From Acidobacterium sp049965615 (GTDB taxonomy: Bacteria > Acidobacteriota > Terriglobia > Terriglobales > Acidobacteriaceae): a stretch of DNA of 64,000 nt. A program made the translations under genes and the position numbers. Of the stretch, positions 34,888 to 45,557 are shown one piece after another. The stretch is taken from the NCBI GenBank assembly GCA_049965615.1, contig JBMFWD010000001.1, positions 124,001 to 188,000 of the forward strand, in the 5' to 3' direction. Positions within the stretch are counted from its first letter, which is position 1. Each line of letters starts with the position of its first letter. The notes under the pieces are model-generated. The model ran no database searches and was not told the DNA's origin. It saw only the letters and a list, made by a program, of their open reading frames with translations.

Positions 34888-35199
34888 GATTTCCCTCCAA
34901 CAAATCTCAGATGCAGGATGGAAACCAGTAGCACCAACCCCACTAATCCACAGGCCCCCAGAAAAATTGTCATTCCGACCGAAGTTGGCTCGCGTCACGC
35001 GAGCCAACGCAGCGGAGGAACCTGCAGTTTTGCTCGTATTTACTCATTTGCAAGGAAGATTCTTTCAATACCGAATAACTCAGCCGACAAGAAACTTACA
35101 TACGCCTAGTCTGAAGGTGTAATTCCGTCCGTAAGGTGCGGATTCCTTCAATTTGGTGTACTTTGATCATGGATTTTCCGATCTTCGAGAAAGAGACTT
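34888..35199. other. Divergent intergenic region between DUF302 and tcmP
   Basis: 312 bases. It contains a family B repeat at 34968-35028. From about 35030 onward the composition becomes clearly AT-richer, marking the left boundary of the accessory pair. I could not identify a convincing -35/-10 pair for tcmP. Confidence 0.6.
34968..35028. repeat. Family B repeat with internal perfect hairpin, copy 1
   Basis: Begins tgtcattccgaccgaag, has an internal perfect 10-bp hairpin (ttggctcgcg / cgcgagccaa, loop tca) and ends cgcagcggaggaacctgc. A related copy with a shorter hairpin occurs at 49003-49051. Confidence 0.8.
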
Positions 35200-36291
35200 A
35201 TGTCTAAACGCTTAGATACCGTTTGGGACTTAGATCCCCACACAGCTAAGAAACACGAGATTCTTCGGGCATACTTCGAAGCATGGCTTCCGATCATGTC
35301 TACATGGAACGGCCGCGTGGTCTATATTGACGGCTTCGCTGGGCCTGGACAGTACAGAAACGGGGAAGACGGCTCTCCCGCCGTAGTGCTTAAAGCAGCG
35401 CGCGATCACACATACGCGAATATTCGTCAATTAGTCTGCATTTTTGTGGAGGATGACCATAGACGCTGTGAACACTTAAAGCAGGTTCTCGGCGAAATAC
35501 CCAGCCTTCCGTCTCGAATTGAATATCGCATTGTTGAGGGAAAATTTGATCTGCGTCTCGACGACGTTCTCCAACTCTTGGATAATCAGGCGAGGGACAT
35601 GGCACCCAGCTTCGTGTTCATTGATCCCTTCGGCTTCTCGCACACGCCTTTCAAGATTATTCAAAGAATCCTTGGGAATCCCCGATGTGAAGTACTTGTA
35701 AATTTCATGTACGAAGAAGTGAACCGGTTTCTCGGATTGGAACAACACGCGGCTGACTTCGATGCGCTCTTCGGTACCAGTGATTGGCTGGACGTCCGAG
35801 AGAAGTCCGGATCAGTCGAGCGCAGAAAAGCCATCCACGACATTTATCTGCGCCAGTTGAAGACCTGCGCAAAGTATGTGCATTCCTTCGAGATGCGCAA
35901 CAGGGGTAACAGCACAGACTATTTTCTATTCTTCGCTACCAATAATTTAAAAGGCCTAGAAAAGATGAAAGAAGCGATGTGGAGGGTTGATGATACCGGT
36001 TCATTTCAGTTCTCAGATCATCGAGACGCGCACGCCTCTATGTACCTCTTCAGTGATCATCCAAATACTGAGCCCTTGAGAGCATCTGTGGCGAAGACAT
36101 TTAAGGGGCAACAGATATCAATCGAGAGCTTGAGCGACTGGGTCATCGCTGAGACCGAGTTCCTGCCAAAGCATCTTGAAAGACCTGTGTTAGCACGGAT
36201 GGAAACAGAAGGCTTGCTAACCATCGTGAATCCGTCACCCAGGCGACGTAAGGGTACCTTCTCAGACGGCACGATTCTCAAGTTCTCTTGA
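35200..36291 (+). CDS. tcmP: Three-Cys-motif partner protein TcmP, methyltransferase-like
   Basis: A 363-aa protein matching the TcmP family, defined as genomic partners of three-Cys-motif (Gp37/Gp68) proteins. Residues 42-52 (YIDGFAGPGQY), GSP at 58-60 and FIDPFGFS at 140-147 resemble motif I and the catalytic DPP(Y/F) motif of amino-methyltransferases such as RlmJ; the fold and any SAM binding are inferred. The C-terminal part (about residues 290-363) looks like a winged helix. The gene is AT-richer than its surroundings (bases 35941-36000 have 23 of 60 G+C). It overlaps its partner tail-to-tail by 30 bases. Biochemical function is unknown. Confidence 0.87.
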   Translation: MSKRLDTVWDLDPHTAKKHEILRAYFEAWLPIMSTWNGRVVYIDGFAGPGQYRNGEDGSPAVVLKAARDHTYANIRQLVCIFVEDDHRRCEHLKQVLGEIPSLPSRIEYRIVEGKFDLRLDDVLQLLDNQARDMAPSFVFIDPFGFSHTPFKIIQRILGNPRCEVLVNFMYEEVNRFLGLEQHAADFDALFGTSDWLDVREKSGSVERRKAIHDIYLRQLKTCAKYVHSFEMRNRGNSTDYFLFFATNNLKGLEKMKEAMWRVDDTGSFQFSDHRDAHASMYLFSDHPNTEPLRASVAKTFKGQQISIESLSDWVIAETEFLPKHLERPVLARMETEGLLTIVNPSPRRRKGTFSDGTILKFS

Positions 36292-37041
36292 GGCAGACTG
36301 AATAGAGTAAAGCGGCAGATTTACAGGCATTTCGTCGTAGGTTCTGCCTTGAAGCAATCTACCAGTCTTCGATTTCTGCCGCCCTCCCCACTGCTTGAAA
36401 AAGAACGGGGTCTTAGATCGCCGGCATTGGGTCTGTAAAGATGTAACCCACTCCTCATTCATTGGCCTCGCCCCGGCACCGCTTTCTCCCCCGACTATGA
36501 CCCACCGGATGCCTCTCAGGTCGAGCGTACCTAGGTCCTCTAGTAGCGGCTCAACTGAAAGGAATTTCACCCTTGCCTTGGCTGCTCTCAATTGCGCAAT
36601 CCGTGGGATTCCATGCTTTTGGTTCTCCACACTGACGCCCCACCATATGTGCGACAAACGCGCAGTAGCCGCAAGCGGTCCATTGAGAATCTCGGCCATT
36701 CTATCCGCGCGCTTCGTCAACACCTGAAACGTATGCCATCTGGCTTGAACCATTACCTTTGCGACTTCAAGAATATAATCGGTCGGAATCTTGGGGTGAA
36801 ACAGATCGCTCATGGAATTCACAAATATGCGCATTGGCGTCTTCCAACGCAACGGCTCGCCCAGCTTCTCAGGCACCAGCCTCAAATCAAACCCGTGTTC
36901 GTATGGATGATTCGGCACGCCCCTAAACCGCTCAGCAAACACTTCCGCATAGCAATGCTTGCAACCCGGGCTGACCTTGGTACACCCCCGCACGGGGTTC
37001 CATGTTGCATCGGTCCATTCAATAGAGGATTTCTCTGCCAT
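36262..37041 (-). CDS. Phage Gp37/Gp68-type (DUF5131) three-Cys-motif protein
   Basis: A 259-aa protein of the phage Gp37/Gp68 family. It opens with SSIEWTDATWNPVRGCTKVS, where C20, C27 and C30 form CX6CX2C, a variant of the radical-SAM CX3CX2C cluster motif. WWGVSVENQ, FLSVEPLLEDLG and VIVGGESGAGARP follow in family order, and FFKQWGG is near the end. Members occur in phages, plasmids and genomic islands; an Fe-S/SAM enzyme is suspected but unproven. It is convergent with, and overlaps by 30 bases, tcmP. Composition is AT-richer than the chromosome around it, consistent with transfer of the pair as a unit. Confidence 0.9.
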   Translation of the reverse strand: MAEKSSIEWTDATWNPVRGCTKVSPGCKHCYAEVFAERFRGVPNHPYEHGFDLRLVPEKLGEPLRWKTPMRIFVNSMSDLFHPKIPTDYILEVAKVMVQARWHTFQVLTKRADRMAEILNGPLAATARLSHIWWGVSVENQKHGIPRIAQLRAAKARVKFLSVEPLLEDLGTLDLRGIRWVIVGGESGAGARPMNEEWVTSLQTQCRRSKTPFFFKQWGGRQKSKTGRLLQGRTYDEMPVNLPLYSIQSASRELENRAV

Positions 37042-37203
37042 ATTTGTGCCTTTTATTCGCTAAAGCAGGTTATCTCGCTTTAGTGCCATTAGCAAGAAAG
37101 CATCTTTTCAACAGTACCTGAGTTAGTACTACGCAAGCTAACAACAAAAGGGTTGAGTGACGCGCGCCGTCGTAGGTCGCCTTGCATCGGTTTCCCCCAC
37201 CCA

Positions 37204-37236
37204 AAAAAGCCCAGCCCCTGCGGGGCTGGGCTTTTT
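37204..37236. terminator. Strong bidirectional terminator beside tal
   Basis: A perfect 15-bp stem (aaaaagcccagcccc at 37204-37218, ggggctgggcttttt at 37222-37236) with a 3-nt loop. A/T runs at both ends let it terminate either strand. It lies 15 bases past the tal stop and marks the right edge of the accessory segment. Confidence 0.93.
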
Positions 37237-37251
37237 CCCAACTAACAGCGA

Positions 37252-38256
37252 CTACTTAGCCCCAACAGGCTCCGCGCTCAGCATCTCTTCCAGACGGGTC
37301 GCCAGCATGTGCTCCAGGTTCTCCAGCGCTTCGCTGAAGCCCTTGATGCCTTCCGCCAGCTTCTCATTCGCCATCTTGTCTTCGGCGTGCATCTTGTCGA
37401 ACGTCGCCTTGTCGATGTGCAGCCGCTCGATCTGCATGCCCTTGGCGGCCTCGGGATCGAGCTTGCGCGGCAGCTCGGCTTCCTTCTTGTCCAGCTCGGC
37501 CAGCAGGTCAGGAGAAATCGTCAGCAGGTCGCATCCGGCCAGTTGCTCAATCTCGCCAATGTTGCGGAAGCTCGCGCCCATCACCACCGTCTTGTAGCCG
37601 AACTTCTTGAAGTAGTTGTAAATCTTCGTCACAGACTGCACGCCGGGGTCGTCCGCGCCCACGTAATCCTTGCCGGTGTTCTTCTTGTACCAGTCCAGAA
37701 TGCGGCCCACGAACGGCGAAATCAGCGTCACGCCCGCATCCGCGCAGGCAATCGCCTGGTGCAGGCCAAACAGCAGCGTCAGGTTGCAGTGGATACCTTC
37801 CTTCTCCAGTTGCTCGGCGGCGCGGATGCCTTCCCACGTCGACGCAATCTTGATCAGCACCCGCTCCTTGCTAATGCCCGCGGCGGCATATTTCTTGATA
37901 ATCGACCGCGCCTGCTTCATCGTCGCCTCGGTGTCATAGGAAAGCCGCGCGTCCACCTCGGTCGAAACACGGCCCGGAACCACGGCCAGAATCTTCTTGC
38001 CAAAGGCCACGGCCAGGTTCTCAAACGCCAGCTTGGCTACTTCCTTGTGGCTCGCACTGTCGCCCAGTTGGTTCTTGGCTTCCTTCAGCGTGCTGTCCAC
38101 AATCTCTTTGTAGGCGTCCATCTGCGCCGCCTTCGTAATCAGCGAAGGGTTCGTCGTCGCATCCTGCGGCTTCACCTTCTCAATGGAGTGGATGTCGCCG
38201 GTGTCGGCAACCACGATTGTCATTTTGCGTAGTTGTGCAAGCTCACTTTGTCCCAT
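37252..38256 (-). CDS. tal: Transaldolase
   Basis: A 334-aa class I transaldolase of the TalA/TalB type, interconverting sedoheptulose-7-P plus glyceraldehyde-3-P and erythrose-4-P plus fructose-6-P in the pentose phosphate pathway. The Schiff-base lysine is K136 in RVLIKIASTWEGI (E. coli TalB K132), and D21 lies in VVADTGDI. PQDATTNPSLI is intact. ATG at 38256 has GAGGAGG upstream, so the full N-terminus is used. A TACAAT -10-like box lies upstream at 38281-38286. A strong terminator follows. Confidence 0.96.
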   Translation of the reverse strand: MGQSELAQLRKMTIVVADTGDIHSIEKVKPQDATTNPSLITKAAQMDAYKEIVDSTLKEAKNQLGDSASHKEVAKLAFENLAVAFGKKILAVVPGRVSTEVDARLSYDTEATMKQARSIIKKYAAAGISKERVLIKIASTWEGIRAAEQLEKEGIHCNLTLLFGLHQAIACADAGVTLISPFVGRILDWYKKNTGKDYVGADDPGVQSVTKIYNYFKKFGYKTVVMGASFRNIGEIEQLAGCDLLTISPDLLAELDKKEAELPRKLDPEAAKGMQIERLHIDKATFDKMHAEDKMANEKLAEGIKGFSEALENLEHMLATRLEEMLSAEPVGAK

Positions 38257-38393
38257 TCGTCCTCCTCAGATCCTGTCTTTATTGTAGCCAGTTCGCACCG
38301 GCCAGAAATTTTCCGGCGCGCGCCCTGGCATAGTTTGGGCCGCGCACCATTATGTCCCAGTTTCATGGGTCCTACATGAATTAGATGCAAACC

Positions 38394-39197
38394 TCATCCC
38401 GCGGTCACCTCGTTCCTCAGCGGTCCAATACCCTCCACCGTAACCTCCACCACATCACCGGCTTGCATCGGCGCCACGCCAGAGGGCGTTCCCGTCGGAA
38501 TCAAATCCCCCGGCATCAGCGTCATCGCGGCAGAAATATAGCGCAGCAGCTCGTCCACCGGAAAAATCAAATCCCGCGTACTGCCCTCCTGCCGAACCTC
38601 GCCGTTCAGCCGCGTCACCACGCCCACCCCGGCCACTGGATCCACCTCATCGGTCACCACTGGCCCCGCCGGGCAGAACGTGTCAAAGCCCTTCGCCCGC
38701 GACCACTGCCCGTCGGCCTTCTGCAGGTCGCGCGCCGTCACGTCGTTCACAATCGTGTAGCCGCGGATGTACTGCTGCACATCCTCTTCCGGCCCAATCT
38801 TCGTCGCCCGCTTGCCGATCACCACCGCCAGCTCGCCCTCAAAATCCACCCGCTCGGACTGCGGCGGCATCACAATCCTGCCGCCCGGAGCCAGCAGCGA
38901 CGACGGTGCCTTCAAAAACAGCAGCGGCGCCTTGGGAACATCATTGCCCAGCTCCGCCGCATGCGCCTTGTAGTTGCGCCCAATGCACACAATCTTCGAA
39001 GGAACCACCGGCTCCAGCAGCTCCACCTGGTCCAGCGGAACCGGCGTGAACTTGCCCTCAAACGGCCGCACGCAGCGGTCTTCCTCAAACGCGGGCAAAA
39101 TCCGCTCAATCCACCATCCGCCCGTCAGGTCGCCCTTACGGCACTCCACGGCCCCGTATTGCGGCCCAAACTCGGTCATAAACCGGCAATAACGCAT
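38394..39197 (-). CDS. Fumarylacetoacetate hydrolase-family protein
   Basis: A 267-aa FAH-fold enzyme. IVCIGRNYKAHAAELG leads the domain, and the metal ligands fall in DFEGELAVVIGK (two Glu) and NDVTARDLQ (Asp), followed by KGFDTFCPAGP and IPTGTPSGV. Such proteins include 2-hydroxyhepta-2,4-diene-1,7-dioate isomerase, acylpyruvase and oxaloacetate decarboxylase; the substrate cannot be chosen from sequence alone. It is probably cytoplasmic. The gene is downstream of the lipoprotein gene with 43 bases between. Confidence 0.9.
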   Translation of the reverse strand: MRYCRFMTEFGPQYGAVECRKGDLTGGWWIERILPAFEEDRCVRPFEGKFTPVPLDQVELLEPVVPSKIVCIGRNYKAHAAELGNDVPKAPLLFLKAPSSLLAPGGRIVMPPQSERVDFEGELAVVIGKRATKIGPEEDVQQYIRGYTIVNDVTARDLQKADGQWSRAKGFDTFCPAGPVVTDEVDPVAGVGVVTRLNGEVRQEGSTRDLIFPVDELLRYISAAMTLMPGDLIPTGTPSGVAPMQAGDVVEVTVEGIGPLRNEVTAG

Positions 39198-39240
39198 CTC
39201 GTTCTTCTTGCCTTTCCTGCCCTGCTTCTACCTACGCCTG

Positions 39241-40386
39241 TCACGGCTGGCCGGGCAACTCTTCTTCTACCGGCGCGGAGCGCGCACTCTGGTTTCCATC
39301 GCGATCCACCGCCGCCACGGCATACGCATAGCGCACGCCCGGCTGCGCCGTCTTGTCCGTCCAGGCCGGAGCCGTCACCAGCTTCGCCCCGGAAATCCTC
39401 TGCCACGCGCCGCCTGCCTCGCGCCGGTAGACGATATACCCCGCCGTATCGGCCTGCGGGCTTGGCTCCCAGGACAGATCAATCGCTCCAGCCTCGGCAT
39501 CGGCCACCGCCGCCAGGTCCTGCGGCACCGAAGGCGGAAAAACATCCTTCGCATCCACCGTCACCGCCGCACTCTTCGCGCCGCCCAGCTCCGCCGTCGC
39601 GCCGTCCACCCGCAGCCGCACCACGCGCTGCAATACATATTGGTAAACGTGGTCCAGCGCCGCATCCTTGTCCAGCGCCTGCCCCGCATCCTGCTGCGCC
39701 AGGCTCACTTCCAGCACCTGCCGCTCGGCCGGGCCCGCGCCCGTCATTGAAATTTTCTCGCTGGAAATCTTCTCCCGCTTCGGCTGTGGCTTTGCCTCCA
39801 CCAGCGTCCGCACCATCCGCATCTCCATGTTTGGCTCCGGAGCCCTCGGCTGCCACTTCAGCACCACGCCATCGGCCCGCGTCTGGGCCACCACCGCGCC
39901 CACCGCTGGCGGAGCAGCCCCCGCCACCACGGTAGCCCGATTCGAATAGCCCGCCACCCGCTTGTACGGCCCATACACCCGTACCGCATACGTCAGCAGC
40001 CTCGGCGCGCCCGCTTCCAGCCCCGCCGGCAAATGATCCACAAAGCTCCCCCGCGCGCCCGGCTGCAATATTACGTTGCCCGCCTCGTCGCAAGGCGCTT
40101 CCTTTTTATCGTTGGATTGGGAATCAGGGTCCGCATTGCCCAGCCGGCAAATCTCTACCCGCTGCCCGCCCTCCAGCAGCACTTTATCCGTGGTCCGCTC
40201 CGGCATTGTCCAGGCCAGCGTCACCGCGTCGCCCGCCCGCGCCGCCGTCAAATTGCTCACCGGCATTGGAATATGCAAACTCGGCGGAAGCGGCGCACTC
40301 TCCAGCGCGCAGCCGGTCACCAGCGCCGCCAGCGCCACTCCGCACCCCACTGCCACAACCCTGCGCAACGCCCCCGATTTCATCAA
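39241..40386 (-). CDS. Lipoprotein with fibronectin type III domains
   Basis: A 381-aa exported protein with a lipoprotein signal (lipobox VTGC near residue 26). A first Fn3-like region spans about residues 40-140 (MPVSNLTAARAGDAVTLAWTMP). A clear C-terminal Fn3 domain starts at PPSVPQDLAAVADAEAGAID with LSWEPSPQADTAGYIVYRRE and YAYAVAAVDRDGNQSARS. There is no enzymatic motif. It probably has a structural or adhesive role at the cell envelope; no specific function can be assigned. A second ATG one codon downstream is an equally possible start. Confidence 0.82.
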   Translation of the reverse strand: MMKSGALRRVVAVGCGVALAALVTGCALESAPLPPSLHIPMPVSNLTAARAGDAVTLAWTMPERTTDKVLLEGGQRVEICRLGNADPDSQSNDKKEAPCDEAGNVILQPGARGSFVDHLPAGLEAGAPRLLTYAVRVYGPYKRVAGYSNRATVVAGAAPPAVGAVVAQTRADGVVLKWQPRAPEPNMEMRMVRTLVEAKPQPKREKISSEKISMTGAGPAERQVLEVSLAQQDAGQALDKDAALDHVYQYVLQRVVRLRVDGATAELGGAKSAAVTVDAKDVFPPSVPQDLAAVADAEAGAIDLSWEPSPQADTAGYIVYRREAGGAWQRISGAKLVTAPAWTDKTAQPGVRYAYAVAAVDRDGNQSARSAPVEEELPGQP

Positions 40387-40487
40387 TTAGAGGCTAACGC
40401 AATTCCTGGGTCGCCGTATCGCGAAGCCACAACCCTTAAGTCGACGCGACCATCAGGGAGCGGCGACCTTGCAACCATCCCTGGACA

Positions 40488-41411
40488 CTACAGCTTCCCC
40501 GCAATTGCCGTAGCAGAAGAAAACGCCTCCCTGAGCGTCGCATCCTCAAACCGGAAGCCCTTTTCCTCCAGCCGCTTCGGCAGCACCCGCGTCGAGGCCA
40601 GCAGCGCCGCGTCCGCCATCTCGCCAAAGGCCAGCCGCAGCGCAAACGCCGGAGCCGGCAAAAACGCAGGCCTGTGCAGCGCTTTGCCCAGCTCCCGGGT
40701 AAACTCAGCATTCGTCACCGGGTTCGGCGACACCACATTGACCGCCTCCACCGCCGAACCATCTTCCGTCCCGGCCAGAAACGCCAGCGCCCGCGCCGTA
40801 TCCCGCGCACTCACCCAGCTCATCCACTGCCGCCCGTTGCCCAGCGGCCCGCCCATCCCCATCCGGAAAATCGGCAGCATTCGCCCCATCGCGCCGCCCT
40901 CCTTCGCCAGCACAATGCCAAAGCGCGCGGAGATTACCCGGATCCCAGCCTTCGCCGCCTCCGCCGCCGCAGCCTCCCAGCGCTCGCAGGTCTCCGGCAA
41001 AAATCCCTTTCCGTGCGCCGACGCCTCATCCAGCACCTCGTCGCCCCGGTCGCCGTAAATCCCAATTGCCGAGGCGCATATCAGCAGCCGCGGTTTCTTC
41101 TCGATGCCGCTCAGCGCCGCCACCAGGGCGCGCGTGCTGTCAATCCGGCTGTCCACAATCAGCTTCTTACGGGCCTCCGTCCAGCGCTGGTCGGCAATCC
41201 CGGCCCCAGACAAATGAATCGCCACCTCCGGCTCGCCCAGCGCTTCCAGACCCGGCCCCGCGCCCTTGCCCGGATGCCACTCCACCTCGCCCGCTCCCTG
41301 CGCCTTGCGCCGCACCAGTTGCCGGCACTCCCAGCCCTCGGCGGTCAATTCCGCGCGCAATGCCGTCCCGATCAGCCCGGAGGCCCCGCTCAATAGAACA
41401 AACTTTTTCAT
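40488..41411 (-). CDS. TIGR01777-family NAD(P)-dependent epimerase (YfcH-like)
   Basis: A 307-aa extended-SDR protein from ATG at 41411 (AAAGGA about ten bases upstream; a GTG at 41420 is possible). The nucleotide-binding motif GASGLIG is at residues 9-15. Family-specific segments include HLSGAGIADQRWTEARKK, SASAIGIYGDRGDE-like (ASAIGIYGDRGDEVLDE) and MGGPLGNGRQWMSWV, and the DUF1731 C-terminal segment is present (LPKRLEEKGFRFED). YfcH/SulA-type members are poorly characterised. It is divergent from the XRE-cupin regulator. Confidence 0.9.
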   Translation of the reverse strand: MKKFVLLSGASGLIGTALRAELTAEGWECRQLVRRKAQGAGEVEWHPGKGAGPGLEALGEPEVAIHLSGAGIADQRWTEARKKLIVDSRIDSTRALVAALSGIEKKPRLLICASAIGIYGDRGDEVLDEASAHGKGFLPETCERWEAAAAEAAKAGIRVISARFGIVLAKEGGAMGRMLPIFRMGMGGPLGNGRQWMSWVSARDTARALAFLAGTEDGSAVEAVNVVSPNPVTNAEFTRELGKALHRPAFLPAPAFALRLAFGEMADAALLASTRVLPKRLEEKGFRFEDATLREAFSSATAIAGKL

Positions 41412-41539
41412 ACCGTCCACATCCTTTCGGACTTCTTTAGGCGTACCAATATGCCAGGGAGAATTTTCGTATTCAATCCCATCAAATTTTTTTGAAGTGG
41501 GAAAATAACAATGTGATCACAGGAGGGGAGAAAACAATC

Positions 41540-42322
41540 ATGAAAACCATGAAAAACAGCTCCGCCGTCGTCGAGGAGCCCATTGCCGTAGAGATCGATC
41601 CAGAGACTGCGGAAAATTTCATCGCTGAGAAGCGCATCGGCGAGCGCATTAAGCGCCTCCGTCTGAAAAAGTCCATGGGCCTGGTCGAACTCGGCCGCCA
41701 CACCGGCCTCTCCGCCAGCTTCCTCTCGCAGCTGGAAACCGGCCGCGTCGTGCCCACGCTGCGCAATCTCGCCCGCATCGCCATGGTCTTCAGCAAAGAC
41801 CTCTCGTACTTTTTCGAAACCGAGCCCCATACCCTCTTCCGCGTGCATAAAAAGAAGGAGCGCGTCCGTCTGCCCCAGACCGGCGTCGAAGACCCAACCT
41901 ACTTCTTCGAAAGCCTCGGCTACATGGTACCGGACCGCACCCTCGATCCCTACTTCGCCGAATTCATCCCATTAAAGAAAGGGACCGAAGTTCGTGCTCA
42001 CGTCCATCCCGGCTTCGAATTCCTCTTCCTCATCAGCGGTGAGCTCGAAATCAAGCATGGCGACAAGCTCCACATTCTCGAGGCCGGCGACAGCGTCTAC
42101 TTTGACTCCAGCACCCCACACGCTTACACATGCGCTGGAAAAACGCCCGCGTCCGTGATCATCGTCACCATGCACCAGCAGGCCATGCAGCACGGCGCCG
42201 GACTCCGCAGCCTCAGCGCCTCCCTTGGACCGCGCCAGTCCGCGGCACAGTCGTCGTCTGCCGACGCAACCCGCTCCGCGGCTCCCGGCGCATCGCCGCT
42301 GCTGCGCACGTCGAGGAACTGA
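41540..42322 (+). CDS. XRE-family transcriptional regulator with C-terminal cupin
   Basis: A 260-aa regulator from ATG at 41540 (GGAGGGGAG nine bases upstream). An HTH_XRE domain covers residues 35-90 (GERIKRLRLKKSMGLVELGR, LSASFLSQLETGR). A cupin sensor covers about residues 140-210, with H154, H156, E160 and H194 as likely metal ligands (AHVHPGFEFLF; GDSVYFDSSTPHAY). This layout is typical of PuuR/SutR-like regulators sensing small metabolites. The last 50 residues are a Ser/Ala-rich tail. The AT-rich divergent region upstream probably holds its operator; no clear palindrome was found. Confidence 0.92.
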   Translation: MKTMKNSSAVVEEPIAVEIDPETAENFIAEKRIGERIKRLRLKKSMGLVELGRHTGLSASFLSQLETGRVVPTLRNLARIAMVFSKDLSYFFETEPHTLFRVHKKKERVRLPQTGVEDPTYFFESLGYMVPDRTLDPYFAEFIPLKKGTEVRAHVHPGFEFLFLISGELEIKHGDKLHILEAGDSVYFDSSTPHAYTCAGKTPASVIIVTMHQQAMQHGAGLRSLSASLGPRQSAAQSSSADATRSAAPGASPLLRTSRN

Positions 42323-42397
42323 CCTCTTCCAATCTGTCTCTCCTTGGGATGACTTCCTCCTCCACGGAAGTCGGTGCACGCAATAATCCCAACCTCC

Positions 42398-42431
42398 GGC
42401 CGGAACGCGGGTCCCAGTTCCGGCCTTTTTT
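42398..42431 (+). terminator. Intrinsic terminator of the XRE-cupin gene
   Basis: A 9-bp stem (ggccggaac at 42398-42406, gttccggcc at 42417-42425) with a 10-nt loop, followed by T6. It lies 75 bases beyond the stop codon. Confidence 0.88.
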
Positions 42432-42610
42432 CCCTGCGTTATGGCTGCGCGCCAATAAAATCCCGCCTTTTCTTCCTCATTCATCAGGCAAAACCCCCAA
42501 ATTGCTAAACTGGAAGCAGCCCTCCTGAAGTCCCGGCGCCATGTGAGCGCACCCGGCGCATTTTCAGAGACAACCAGATATCAGTACAACTGCAACCACG
42601 AAGGGAACCT

Positions 42611-44428
<1,818 letters not shown>

Positions 44429-44438
44429 TCTAAATCAC

Positions 44439-44472
44439 ACCCCATTCCGGTTCATTTGTGCTGGAATGGGGT
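44439..44472. repeat. Inverted repeat between typA and the NiCoT gene (family A-like)
   Basis: accccattcc (44439-44448) and ggaatggggt (44463-44472) pair perfectly over 10 bp around a 14-nt loop. The outer CCCCATT/AATGGGG arms match family A, the inner arms differ. It lies just after typA and may act as a terminator or mRNA stabiliser. Confidence 0.65.
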
Positions 44473-44485
44473 CCGAATTCGCCTC

Positions 44486-45544
44486 ATGCGCTCGCCCACT
44501 GGCAATCCGGACCACGCTCCCAACGGCCTCCGCCGCCGCATCGGCGTGCTTTACGCCGCGCTCATCGCCTGCAACGCCGCCGCCTGGCTCTGGGCTGTCG
44601 CAGCCTTCCATCACTACCCGTTGCTGCTCGGCACGGCGTTTCTCGCCTACAGCTTCGGGCTGCGCCACGCCGTCGACGCCGACCATATCGCCGCCATCGA
44701 CAACATCACCCGCAAGCTCATGCAGCAGGGCCGCCGCCCCACCACCGTGGGACTCATGTTCTCCCTCGGCCACTCCACCATCGTCGTCATCGGCTCCATC
44801 GCCATCGCCGGAGCCGCACTCGGCCTCCAGCATCATCTCGCCTTCATGCAGGGCATCGGCAGCGTCCTCGGCACGCTCATCTCCGCCGCATTTCTCCTCG
44901 CCATCGCCGCCGCCAACTTCGTCATCCTGCGCTCGGTTTACGCCACCTTCCGCCGCGTCCGCCGTGGCGAGCCATACGTCGACGAAGACCTCGACCTGCT
45001 GCTCTCCGGCCGCGGATTTCTCGCCCGCTTCTTCCGCCCCATCTTCGGCTTCATCCGCGAAAGCTGGCACATGTACCCGCTCGGCCTGCTCTTCGGCCTC
45101 GGCTTTGATACCGCCACCGAGATCGGTCTCCTCGGCATCTCCGCCTCGGAAGCCTCGCACGGCCTGCCGCTTACATCCATCCTCATCTTCCCCGCGCTCT
45201 TCGCCGCCGGCATGTCGCTCGTCGACACCACGGACAATATCCTCATGCTCGGCGTCTACGGCTGGGCCAGCGTCAAGCCCATCCGCAAGCTCTACTACAA
45301 CATCACCATCACCGCCGTCTCCGTCCTCGTCGCCGCCGCCGTCGGCGGAGTCGAAGTCCTCGGCCTCATCGTCGGCCGGCTCCACCTGCGCGGCGGCCTG
45401 TGGGATCTCATCTCCGAACTCAACACTCACTTCGGAGCCCTCGGCTACGCCATCATCGCCCTCTTCGCCCTCAGCTGGATCATCTCCATCGCCGTCTACA
45501 AGCTCCGCCGCTTCGACGACATCGAACTCGAACCCGAAGCATAG
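44486..45544 (+). CDS. Nickel/cobalt transporter, NiCoT family
   Basis: A 352-aa polytopic membrane protein from ATG at 44486; a GTG at 44456 falls inside the palindrome and is less likely. The NiCoT signature HAVDADHI is at residues 61-68 in helix 2 (FGLRHAVDADHIAAIDN), with LGHSTIVV and LGFDTATEIGLL and about eight membrane helices. It imports Ni(2+) or Co(2+) across the inner membrane. No urease, hydrogenase or cobalamin genes are nearby to indicate which metal, and no riboswitch was seen upstream. Confidence 0.92.
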   Translation: MRSPTGNPDHAPNGLRRRIGVLYAALIACNAAAWLWAVAAFHHYPLLLGTAFLAYSFGLRHAVDADHIAAIDNITRKLMQQGRRPTTVGLMFSLGHSTIVVIGSIAIAGAALGLQHHLAFMQGIGSVLGTLISAAFLLAIAAANFVILRSVYATFRRVRRGEPYVDEDLDLLLSGRGFLARFFRPIFGFIRESWHMYPLGLLFGLGFDTATEIGLLGISASEASHGLPLTSILIFPALFAAGMSLVDTTDNILMLGVYGWASVKPIRKLYYNITITAVSVLVAAAVGGVEVLGLIVGRLHLRGGLWDLISELNTHFGALGYAIIALFALSWIISIAVYKLRRFDDIELEPEA

Positions 45545-45557
45545 TATTGCCCGCCTT

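Noticed and set aside
34991..37163. cgcgtcac near 34991 and gtgacgcg near 37156 as possible attachment sites of the AT-rich island
   Set aside because: Only 8 bases, inverted, and one copy is explained by the family B hairpin; no integrase or tRNA nearby.
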